From Blasia pusilla (Eukaryota > Marchantiophyta > Marchantiopsida > Blasiales): 64,000 bases of DNA. The stretch covers positions 3,658,001 through 3,722,000 of the forward strand of contig CM114272.1 in the NCBI GenBank assembly GCA_050084515.1, given 5' to 3'. Every line of letters begins with the position of its first letter. Positions within the stretch are counted from its first letter, which is position 1. Positions 1 to 13,439 of the stretch are shown here, in pieces. The translations under genes and the position numbers were made by a program. The notes beneath the pieces were generated by a model. The model had not been told where the DNA came from and searched no databases. It saw only the letters and a program-made list of their open reading frames with translations.

Positions 1-1100
1 CCCTAATAGTAATCTTCACTTGTTATTTAGCAAGGTTGATTGGATGCTATGCACCACATTGAAGCATTCCCTTTAGACTTTGTGGAAGACATTGTCTACA
101 TCAAGGCTATTGTGCACAATCATGACGTAGGAGTTTTTGTGTCTCTGAAGTTAGTGGGCCGTGTACATGTTACTTTTCCCTGAGATGGTTGATTTGGGAT
201 AAGTATGATGGGAGGTTGGAGTCTATCAGGTGTTACATTCAGTTGGGTATTGTCGACATGTGTGCGATGATAGAGAGTTGTCGATGATTGATGCCATGTG
301 GAGAATCTGCATGGAGTTCAACATGTTTTTTCTCCATAGAGGATTTTTTCCCTCAATTGAGTGCCTTGTGTCCTACCAATATTGATCCTTACTCATAGAG
401 AACATGCTCAACCCGGCGCATAGTGTGTGATGGCTCGATTTTGCGTGATCACACCTTCTGCCCTCGTTGTAATGGTGATTGTGTATGGCCACCACATGAT
501 AAGGCCTTGGTATTTCCTGATAAGCCTAGTGGTTTCACCTTCAAGGGAGAGTGATCTTGTGGACTTTCTTCCTCCTAAATTTTCCGCTATCAATTTTGCT
601 ATCTATTTAGGTTGAAGTCTTAGGTTAGGCCACACACAATAGCTCATAAAATGGACACTCAGATTATGAACTCAAAAAAATGTATATATTAATATATGGA
701 TAGGGTTGGGAATGACATTAAGTTTCACTATGAATGGATACTGTAAGGTGTACATATTAATTAAGTGTCCATATGGTCTGGCCTCCTTCTTGTACACCTT
801 TCAAACACTTCATACCTACCTAATCTGAGGGTTTTGCAATTGTACTGCATAAGGCTCCAAGTCACACTTTATCAGACGATAAAATGATGGATGTAAATTG
901 TGTATGCACAATTTCTTATTTTGCAGATTATCTTGGTTGCCTCTCGCTGGTGTCATTTCACCCCATTCGTGTATTTTCAAAGATTATAGTTAAATGTTCA
1001 ATGTGGATTTCGGGCATGGGCTCTTGGATATTTATTATTTTTCTTAATTGACTTCACAAAAGATAGTATCCGGATTTTCCTATCTGATATTGTAGACATA
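1..1100. other. No defensible gene; possible Cys-rich coding relic
   Basis: I see no intact gene here. On the plus strand, 399-551 is open and encodes a short cysteine-bearing stretch (CDGSILRDHTFCPRCNGDC followed by VWPPHDKALVFPDKPSGF). It could be a piece of a zinc-binding domain, but it is bounded by stops and I cannot assign it. The rest (620-1100) is AT-rich without coding character. It lies directly upstream of a PHD-finger-like fragment and a hAT relic, so it may be captured host sequence inside or next to the transposon. That is inference only. Confidence 0.3.
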
Positions 1101-1239
1101 AATATCATATACATACATTTTTTAAGTCATTTATTGTCTTGTTTGCAGAAATCTTTGAGCAAAGAACGCATGAGGATGGCGTGCTTGAAGTAATAGGCAA
1201 AGAAAACCCCCAAGGTGAGAAATTTTGCGCCATATAGTG

Positions 1240-1335
1240 CACTCCAAGTCCTACAGAAGGCAACCCACATTTGTGCAATTTGTGGTGATGGGGAGGACTT
1301 GGTTGTTTGCCACGGGCCTTGTGCCAAGGTGAGGT
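1240..1335 (+). pseudogene. PHD-finger-like fragment
   Basis: In one plus-strand frame this stretch reads CAICGDGEDLVVCHGPCAK, closely matching the first half of a PHD finger (C-x2-C, acidic/Gly turn, C-x3-C). PHD fingers bind histone H3 tails in chromatin proteins. The frame then runs into an AAG/GTGAGG sequence that resembles a splice donor, followed by a stop. The second half of the finger (H-x2-C ... C-x2-C) is not found nearby, so this is at best one exon of a larger gene or a captured fragment. It lies immediately 5' of the hAT transposase relic on the same strand. An accidental match cannot be fully excluded. Confidence 0.45.
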
Positions 1336-1336
1336 C

Positions 1337-4300
1337 ATGATTGAGTCGGTAGAGACCAAAGGGGAGTCCCAAACGGCGGAATGGTTGGAAGGTCACATAG
1401 AGAGGACTATCATGGGCATCGGTCCAAAGAATGTGTTGCAACTTGTGACAGACAATGCTAGCAATGAGTGAGCAACAGGGAAACTTATCCAAGCAAAATT
1501 CCCTCATATTCTTTGGGATGGATGCGTATCACATTCTCTTGATCTAGTTTGCGAAGAGTGGGGTAAATGGCCTTGGGTGGACAGGATTTTTGCACAAGCT
1601 CGTGAGATGGTAGAATTTGTGAAGACTATAACTTGGGTAATGGCCAAATTCATGGAAAACAATCGAATGAAGAGATGATTGTTGCTTCCTGCAAATACAC
1701 GCTTTGCCATAAATTTTATCATGTTGGGACACGTCTTAGAATTGAGGGGGGAGCTCCACGCCATGGTTGCCACCAATGCTTTTAGGGAGTATTTCAATGG
1801 CAAGGATGCGAGGAAAAGGGAGAAGGCATGAGAGATTGAGACTACTATGGCCAATCACGAATTTTGGATGGAGGATGAGGAGTTGTTTGCTGCGGCTCAA
1901 CCAACTATTATTCTGTTGAGAGAGTGTGATGGTCATAAAGTAATGACGGGGCGTATTTATCACCATATTTTTGAGATAATGGAAGAGACTCATTCTTTTC
2001 CTGTAACTCCATGGCCCGGTCTGGGTAGAATGCATCGCGGTTATTTTGTAACAATGTCTAGAGCTATAGAGATGGTCGATGTTATTTCTAGGCGGTGTCG
2101 TATAGTAAAATCAGCCAGTGTGTAGACTCCTTCCTCGTTAAGTGTTAGATAGAGTTTTATTAGTATTAAGTAAATTAGCTTAGGAAAAGGATATCCCCAT
2201 GTTTAAACCTCTTTATGGTGCCTCTTTTATGCGGGCCCAACTTTAGAAAAGAGGTAATAAATAAAAGATGACTTTATAAAAGTAAAGTAGTGAGGTTGGT
2301 GCTTTAATGAAAAGAAAAAGTAGGCTTGGTTGGTGGCTAGGTTAGTTGGGGTAATTTGGAAAATATCAAGTGGATAAAAGAGGATATTTTGGAAGAGATA
2401 AGAGGAAATCTACTTGTGTCAAAATGTGATTGGCTAAGCCTTGAGAGGAAGCCATGTGGCACAAGATAAGATTAGCTCTATTTCGTACTCTTGTGGATCT
2501 CTTGTGAGTATATAAAGAGGAGGGACCTTCAAGGGTTCATCACCTTCTATTCCACATCTTGAGTCTTTTGTGTCACTCTTGAGTGTATGACTTTGGGATT
2601 GCTTGCTCTTCCAATGAGAGTGGATCACCCCTCTTGGGAGAGTAACTTGACCATGGTCTATTCTTCGAGAGGTTTCTAGAGTGTGGTGTGTGTGTGGAGA
2701 TGAGAGGTTTGTCACCTTAGAGGAGTTTAGTCATACTAAAATAGTGAATGTTTTGGCTTGTTACTTCCCCAATGAGAGTGGATTATCCCTCTTGGGAGAA
2801 TAACTCCGCCAAAACCCATTCTTGAGGAGCGTAGAGAATGTCTGTCAAGCATGGATAGGGGTGGAGCACGAGTTGTGCCCGACTTTCCTTTCCTTAATCC
2901 ATACCATGTCAAGATACTCTTTGTAGATAGGCACTAGTTCACTCGCTATTTAGTTGATCACTTTGGGGAGGCGTTCATGAACCAGATCATTCAATCTCCA
3001 ACTCGAGTGATCCTTCCTATCGTCACATATGGAAGGACATGGGATTGTACTTTGTATGTCTTTATATGGTGATCCATGGACGTCAATAGGCTTGCTCAAG
3101 TAGAGTTTAATACTAGTTGCGCTATCTTCCTTGTATACAAGCGTAAAATAGTCTATAGGGATCTTATAGTTAGGAATTTCGGGGTCCGATTTTACGAAGA
3201 AGTGATCGCCTCGGCACTTCCATTTGTGATACCTATCGTGAGAGAATGGAGAGTATACATAATAATTTTTTATTGAAAAAGGAGATCTTCACAGAGAATT
3301 CATCTTGCATCGACCGCGTCTGCCACAACTAGAAGGCATGCCCTTACTCGAAGAAATGCTCTCGACACGACAGCGGTGGGTACTTATCCACAACAAGTTA
3401 CATACAATAGGCTATATTCTCGCCTCTCACAATCTTCTTGATAGTGTTCAAGAGTCACTTCAAACGTTGAGTGCATGAGAGATTTCAAACAATATCTGAA
3501 ACTTTATGCAACAGGGGTGCATGGCCTCAATGTCACCGAGACTAATTCTTATGTGGCAACTTGCTTGCAAGAGTTGGGCAACATTGTGAACCATCAAGAA
3601 ATATTTGTGGATGAATTTGGTAGAGAAGTTGTTGATTTACTTAGTCCCTCTGATTGGTGGAGCATGCACAATCAAGGTGCACCAAAATTGCCCTCTGTGG
3701 GTAAGTCCATATTAGCAAAAGTGGTTTCATCTTCTTCAGCGGAGAGAAATTGGAGTAGTTATGGTTTCATTCACAACAACCACAAGAATAAATAGACCAA
3801 CAAGCGTGCCAGGGATTTGGTTTATATCTACACAAACTCAAGGTTTGGAGACAAGGGTGTTTCTCAAAAATCAAGACAAGCGCTCTTGTAGGAGCAATAC
3901 TTTTCAAAAAGGGATGGACAAGAACAAGCTAGAAGGGTAGTAGAAGATGGTAGTGAATCTAGCTTGTATGTAAGAAATCGTGATGGTTATCATGAAGATA
4001 ACCTTGACTTGCAAGATGAGGACCTAGAGGAGGTGGATGTGATATGTGGAATTCATGGCATCGAAGGGAGAGAGGATACTCATATCGGCAACACTGAAAA
4101 TTTTGATTCTGAGGGGCTTGGAAGAGATGAAGATGATGTTGAAATGGAACATTGGATTCGAGAGCACGAGGGAGAGCAACAACAGAGGACCTCAAGCGAA
4201 GCCAATCTGCCTAGCACTTCTCCTAACACGACCTACGACCCTCATATTGGTACACTCGTAGGAGTTCAGAATTATTCCACCGAGTCTAATGAACCTATAG

Positions 4301-4572
4301 GGGATACTCCTCCACAATCTTTGAGCGTTGAAACGGTGGACTTAGTTGATGAGCCTAATGATAATGATGTTCTCATACCTATGGTTCCAAACTCTGAACC
4401 CATCAATCATGGCATGGATAGTTCATATATTTCCTCCGATAATGAAACAACTGCAATAGGAACTTGTCTCCGATCCACACGAATTCGGGTAGATCGGCGA
4501 CGAACTATTGAGCCGTCAAATTACCGCTTACATCTTAATCCATCGGACCCAACCATCGACCTAGACTACTAG
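1337..4572 (+). pseudogene. hAT-superfamily transposase relic, interrupted
   Basis: This is a decayed hAT transposase (DDE cut-and-paste transposase). The 5' part (1337-2118) shows the DUF659-type core: a QLVTDNASNE motif carrying a conserved Asp, then FPHILWDGCVSHSLDLVCEE. In-frame stops fall after DNASNE, after NNRMKR and after RKREKA. The 3' part (3475-3795) carries the hAT C-terminal dimerisation signature: DWWSMHNQGAPKLPSVGKSI, then SSSSAERNWSSYGFIHNN, a stop, then TNKRARDLVYIYTNSR. A long acidic, Ser/Asn-rich tail is open at 3964-4572. Positions 2119-3375 between the halves are unrelated repeat DNA inserted later. No terminal inverted repeats were recognised. The element cannot encode a working protein. 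Confidence 0.82.
2119..3375 (+). repeat. 1.25 kb non-coding repeat, copy A (inverted partner at 44.5-45.8 kb)
   Basis: This segment matches the reverse complement of 44510-45766 over essentially its whole length, with many substitutions and small indels. It separates the hAT core from the hAT C-terminal domain, so I read it as an insertion. Copy B carries TGGTATCAAGAGC at 44516-44528, which resembles the plant initiator-Met tRNA primer-binding site of LTR retrotransposons. A TATAAAG-like sequence at about 2512 lies in the opposite orientation and may be chance. No coding capacity was recognised. Candidates are an LTR-retrotransposon fragment or a non-autonomous element. Confidence 0.7.
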
Positions 4573-4731
4573 AGTAAGTACTGAATTTAGTGAGACGGAT
4601 TAGTAGATAGTTGTAGCAAACTTGTTTTGTGTTGACTATTTTAAGAATATCATTTTTATGACATTCCTTTTTATGACCTTCTCGCTAATAAAACATTTAT
4701 TTTTACATTGAAGATAAAATTGGTAAGTGTG

Positions 4732-6092
4732 ATTTTTGAGCTCATGGTCAGAACTCCATTTTTCTCAAAACTTTGCAAGAGTGCTACAAACGCAACTTGG
4801 GAAAGTTGGACATGTGGAAAAATGAAAAAACCTTCTTTTCATTGAAGGTTTAGTGGTTCGAGGCCAAAATGTACTTACATATTTTTGAGGTTTTGCTCAC
4901 AACTCTATTTTGGTTGAAACTTAGCAAGAGTGGAACATGCATCTTGGAAACCATGTAGACCAACTTTCAGCTCAATATGGGAAAGTTAGTCAAGGTGAAA
5001 AATTAAAAGACCTTCTTTTCATTTAAGGTTTAATGGTTTGGGTCCAAAAAGGACTTAGTAATTTTTGAGCTTTTGCTCACAACTCTCTTTTCCCTTAAAC
5101 TTGGCAAGAGTGGAACATAAACCTTGGGGACCATGTTGGCAAAATTTCAACTCAAGATACAAAACTTGGTCAAGATGGAAATTGAAAAAACCTGATTTTG
5201 ATAGAAGGTTTGATGGTTCGGGTCCAAAATGGACTTGCCAAGTTTTGAGCTTGTGGTCCCAACTCCATTTTGCTGGATACTTGCCTAAAATTCTAGATGC
5301 ACCTTAGAGACCATGTGGTCCAAATTTCAGCTCAAGATGGAAAAGTTGGACCAGGTGAAAAATCATAAGACCTTCTTTTCATTCAAGGTTTAATGGTTTG
5401 CGTCCAAAAAGAACTTAGTACTTTTTGAGCTTTTTCTCACAACTCCATTTTGACTGAAACTTGGCAAGAGTGGAACATGCACCTTCTGAACTATGTGGGC
5501 CAAATTTCAAGTCAGGATGAGAAATTTGGATAATATGAAAAATGAAAAAACCTTATTTTGATAGAAGGTCTAATGGTTCAGGTCCAAAAAGGAGTTAGTA
5601 ATTTTTGAGCTTCTGCTCACAACTCCATTTTGACTAAAACTTGGTAAGAGTGCTAGATGCACCTTGGGGACCATGTGGACCAAATTTCAGCTCAAAATGG
5701 AAATTTGCACAAGGTGAAAAATGAAAATACCTTCTTTTCATTCTAGGTTTAATGGTTCGGGTCCAAAAAGAACTTAGTACTTTTTGAGCTTTTTCTCACT
5801 ACTCCATTTTGACTAAAACTTGGCAAGAGTGCTAGATGCACCTTGGGGACCATGTTGGCCAAGTTTCAACTCAAGATGAAAAAATTGGACAAGATGAAAA
5901 ATGAAAAACCATATTTTGATAGAAGGTATGATGGTGTGGGTCCAAAAAGGAGTTAGTAATTTTTGAGCTTTTTCTCACAACTCCATTTTGCATGAAACCT
6001 AGCAAAACTAGAACATGAACCTTGGGGACCATGTTGGCTAAAATTGAGTTCAAGATGAGAAAGTTGGACAAGATGAAAAATGAAAAAACCTT
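4732..6092. repeat. ~180 bp satellite array with dimeric higher-order structure
   Basis: The landmark TTTTTGAGCTTTTGCTCAC recurs at 4732, 4881, 5061, 5241, 5421, 5601, 5780 and 5959. After a shortened first interval (149 bp) the spacing is 180, 180, 180, 180, 179 and 179 bp. Alternate monomers differ consistently: those starting at 4881, 5241 and 5601 contain CTTCTTTTCATT, while those at 5061, 5421 and 5780 contain TTTTGATAGAAGG. The real repeat unit is therefore about 360 bp. The last monomer is cut off at about 6092 by a foldback repeat. There is no coding capacity. The monomer length is in the range common for plant heterochromatic satellites. Confidence 0.92.
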
Positions 6093-6335
6093 AGCCAGAG
6101 GAGAGAGTAAGAGAGGAGAAGAAGAGAGGAGAGTCTCTCTTTAAAAGAAAAGGCCAAATTCTTAACCTCTCTTCTAAAAATTTCTCGCATTTGAAGTAGA
6201 AGAGAAAACAAAAAAATAGTGGAAATTTTTGAAGAGAGGTTAAGAATTTGGTCTTTTCTTTTAAAGAGAGACTCTTCTCTCTTCCCTCTCTTCCTCTCCT
6301 CTCTTACTCTCTCCTGCCAAAATACCAGCCCCTTG
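6093..6335. repeat. Foldback (MITE-like) element, copy 1
   Basis: Two long purine/pyrimidine-rich arms form an inverted repeat: about 6093-6190 (GAGAGAGTAAGAGAGGAG, then CTCTCTTTAAAAGAAAAG, then CTTAACCTCTCTTC) and about 6222-6318, its reverse complement. The loop is about 30 bp. A related partial copy (loop plus right arm plus the flanking AATACCAGCCCC) is at 39869-40036, showing that this is a dispersed family. It sits exactly at the end of the satellite array. I could not identify a target-site duplication. Confidence 0.75.
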
Positions 6336-6355
6336 CATTTTCCAATCCCTTGGAC

Positions 6356-7503
6356 ATGGCAGAGGCAAGCATACAGACTGCTATTGCTAATCAAGAATAG
6401 AACTTCACAAAGTTGATGGAACTGATTTCCATGAGCTTGAGAAGGGACCATGAGTAACTTTTGTAAGGGGTTCTAGGGAGAGATCCAAAAATCCAAAAGT
6501 TATATCCTATCCTCAAGGAGTAAGTGATCCAAACCCTACTCCTAGTGGAGCACCCGCCTCTATGCCATTGAGTGTATCCTCTCCTCATCCAATCACTAGA
6601 CCACCTTCAAGGGAGAGTGCACCCTCTCCAAAGTTGGTCAATATTATGCCCTCGCTTCTAGTTCTTCCACAGGTTTCCAAGAGTGTTCATACAATAAGAG
6701 GACAAGATACAATTGTTGGCATTGCACCAACTGGTCCAAAGCAAAAGGGGAGCACAAAAGAGGTTAATGTCATTGTCATTGCAGGTGAGCCAATTTGTTC
6801 AAGTATGTGAGTTGAGAGTGATGTTGCGCATTGTACTTTGAAGTTAATGAAGAATCATGATCTATTTGAAAGGATGGTCAATATTTTTTAAATTGTGATT
6901 CTAGAGAGCATAGATGAGGCTCCGACCATTCTAGGTAAACGGCACAGTAGGACATCACGGAGATGTAATTTGGAGGCCACTAAATTTTCAAAGGAGAGTG
7001 AGGATAGTGCAGGGATGATGGGGAGTGGTGGACCAATAGAGTTAGATAATGTTGATCTTTTGCAAAAGCCAACAGTAGTGAGAAGAGCGACACTCAGGAA
7101 GAGGACCCAAGAGGCTACCGAGTTAGGGCTCAAATCTGTTATGCCTCTTGTCACGTCTTTTAGGATAGATCGGTGAGATCTAGTAGAGTGCCTTTGCGAG
7201 TAGCGGAGGACAGGCTCAAGAGGTCGAGGATGACTTGCTGAGGCCCCACCAAAATTGAGAGAGCAAATGTCCTCTTGGTTTCGGCTCATTTGGAGCCATA
7301 TTGAGGAACTTACTATTATGGATAAAAACCATTTTGAGTATATGGTCAAATTTCTTTTTTTGGAAGTGTCCCTTGACCTCCTACATCAAGTCAAGAGCCA
7401 AGCAAGTGACTTGGGAGCATATGTTACCATGGAGAGAGCTTGGGAGAGGGAAGGGATATACCTCAAGGAGAGAGAGCTTGAAAGCTCATTCTCTCTTTGT
7501 TGA
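6356..7503 (+). pseudogene. Unassigned coding relic (gag-like character)
   Basis: From the ATG at 6356 a coding-like frame is interrupted only by TAG/TAA codons that look like former CAG/CAA (after AIANQE, RRDHE and LL). Further open blocks follow at 6562-6810 (Ser/Pro-rich), 6895-7176 (basic, containing GKRHSRTSRRCNLEATKF) and 7255-7503. The order of a short helical N-terminus, a low-complexity linker and a basic segment resembles a retrotransposon gag region, but I see no zinc knuckle, protease or reverse transcriptase next to it. Family and function are unknown. It is certainly not translatable as it stands. Confidence 0.3.
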
Positions 7504-11352
<3,849 letters not shown>

Positions 11353-11540
11353 GCTTTAGCTTGAGATCTATGGTTCAAAAGGCTACAACAGACATTACTT
11401 AATGACTATACAAAACTTCTCTCTCTTACCAACTCAATCTGTAAAATATTTACTAGACTACATGAGAGAAGTTGAAAACAGAGTATGTACATATAGAGAT
11501 GGATGAGAATAAAAAAGACTAACTTTTGGATTCACAACAG

Positions 11541-11654
<114 letters not shown>

Positions 11655-11659
11655 TCATT

Positions 11660-13020
11660 CTTCGCTTTAACGAGTAAAAAATCAATTTTCCTATTTCATC
11701 GTGTATTTTTTAATTTCTTCTCCAAAGCTCGGAATCCTCGAAGAAAAAATGATCCTTGCTTTCAGCAATATGATGCATCTCCTCAAAAACTTTCTAGATT
11801 TATGGATGACCAAGGAAGAAGTTTTTCAAAAATGAAATATGATGACCAAGAACTACGGTCCTTCAACTGTTGGATGAAGCTGAAATTTTGTTAGAATAGG
11901 TAAATTACCCCTTAAATTCACTTGAACGGTTCTGATCTTGCTCCCCGATTTCCAATTTGCATTTAAAAATACCGTTCTTGGATACCATCTTCCATTTTCA
12001 ACTCCCTTCTTGGAGATGCATTCACCTTGGAAAAATTCCCCAAGGCTAGAACGCTAATTTCAATTATTTCCAATGCCAAAGCATTTAATTAAATGCTTTG
12101 GAGTTTCAGGCATTCTAGCAAACAATTAAATGCCTTGAAGTTTTAGGATTTTAGAGTGAAAAACCCTTCAATTGTGCCCTCTTATAATCATATGAACAGT
12201 TCGCGTCAACATCTCGATTGGATCTAAATTTCCCACCATTGGATGGCTTTGAGACTTTGATGGATGATGCAAAAAATTCCTCTGAAGAGGATGGACGCTT
12301 TAGATCTTGTCAATTAAGCACAAAATAATGTATACATTTTTTTTCCCTATTTCACCGTGCATTTTTAAATCCACCTCCATAGCTTGGAAAAAATATGATC
12401 TTAGGTCCTCACACTATGATGCATTTGCTAAAAAATTTGCAGGATTTATGGATGGCGAGGGGTGAATTTCCTTCAAAATAAAGCTTTTAGACTAGAATCA
12501 TCCATCTTCCACATTCTTTTCTTATAGGTGATGTTAATATTTCCCATGTTATTTGTTCCAAACGTTCTCCAACCGTTGGATGGAGCTTAAATGTTTCAAG
12601 CATATGAATCCCACCTTTTGAGATCACTTCAACGGTTCGGATCTTGCTTTCCAATTTCTGATTTGGATTTTAAATTTTCGTCCATCGGCATCATCTTCCA
12701 TTTTTAACTCCCTCCTTAGAGATGCATTCACCTTGAAAAAATTCAACAAGCCTAGATCACATGATGCGTTCATGCCGACATCTCGATTGGACTCTATCTT
12801 CCCGTCGTTGGATGGTCCCATGACTTTTATGAGTGATGTAAAATAGTTCTCTCAAGAGGATGGACGGTTCAGATATTGACAATTAGGCACAAAACAAGAA
12901 AAAAAAATCCACTTTCCCTCTTTCATCGTGCATTTTTTATTTCGTCTCCGAAGCTAGGAATCCTTGGGAAAAAATTATCTTGGCTCTCAAAATTGTGATG
13001 CATCATCATCTTGGCTGTGA
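11660..13020. repeat. Long diverged tandem repeat, ~600 bp unit
   Basis: Three diverged blocks begin with TTTCATCGTGCATTTTTTAT-like sequence at about 11690, 12340 and 12920. Each is followed by GCTxGGAATCCTTGGAAAAAA and GATGCATC-type sequence. Between them, paired blocks also match: AACGGTTCxGATCTTGC...GGAGATGCATTCACCTTG at about 11930 and 12630, and TTGGATGG...AAGAGGATGGACG at about 12240 and 12810. The unit is 575-650 bp with about two and a half copies. I found no coding potential. Confidence 0.75.
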
Positions 13021-13323
13021 TCATGTGATTCACCAAGCTTGAAACCATAATTTAACCAAGCTAAAAACCCTATTTTACCGAGCTTAAAACCCAAATTTCA
13101 CATGATTTGGAAAATTTCTGCTTTTTTTCAGTGATGGCCTTTGGCCTACTCATGTTATATTTACAGGTTATTTTTTCCAGATATGGAATTTCTTAGTGTT
13201 TGAATATATATTATAATTATTTTTTATGCATGATAATCATTTTCATTCAAGGTTTGATATTTGAGATTTCTATTTTAACGCTCTTTTAAAAAAATAAATT
13301 TTATTCAATTTTTAATTTTCATG

Positions 13324-13396
13324 ATTTATTATTTTAAATATTTTTGGACTCAATTGAGAATCTCAATTGAGTCCAAAAATATTTAAAATAATAAAT
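13324..13396. repeat. Perfect inverted repeat, 35 bp arms, 3 bp spacer
   Basis: 13324-13358 and 13362-13396 are exact reverse complements (arm core TTTTTGGACTCAATTGAG) separated only by AAT. A second, weaker hairpin follows at once (about 13397-13436), whose 3' side is an inverted copy of the TTTGATATTTGAGATTT found upstream at about 13251. Confidence 0.93.
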
Positions 13397-13439
13397 TTTT
13401 TTTGATATTTGAAATTCAAATCTCAAATATCAAATATCA

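Noticed and set aside
2503-2526. TATA box of a gene or LTR promoter
   Set aside because: TATAAAG occurs, but no coding region follows and its orientation conflicts with the primer-site-like motif at the other edge of the repeat. Not supported.
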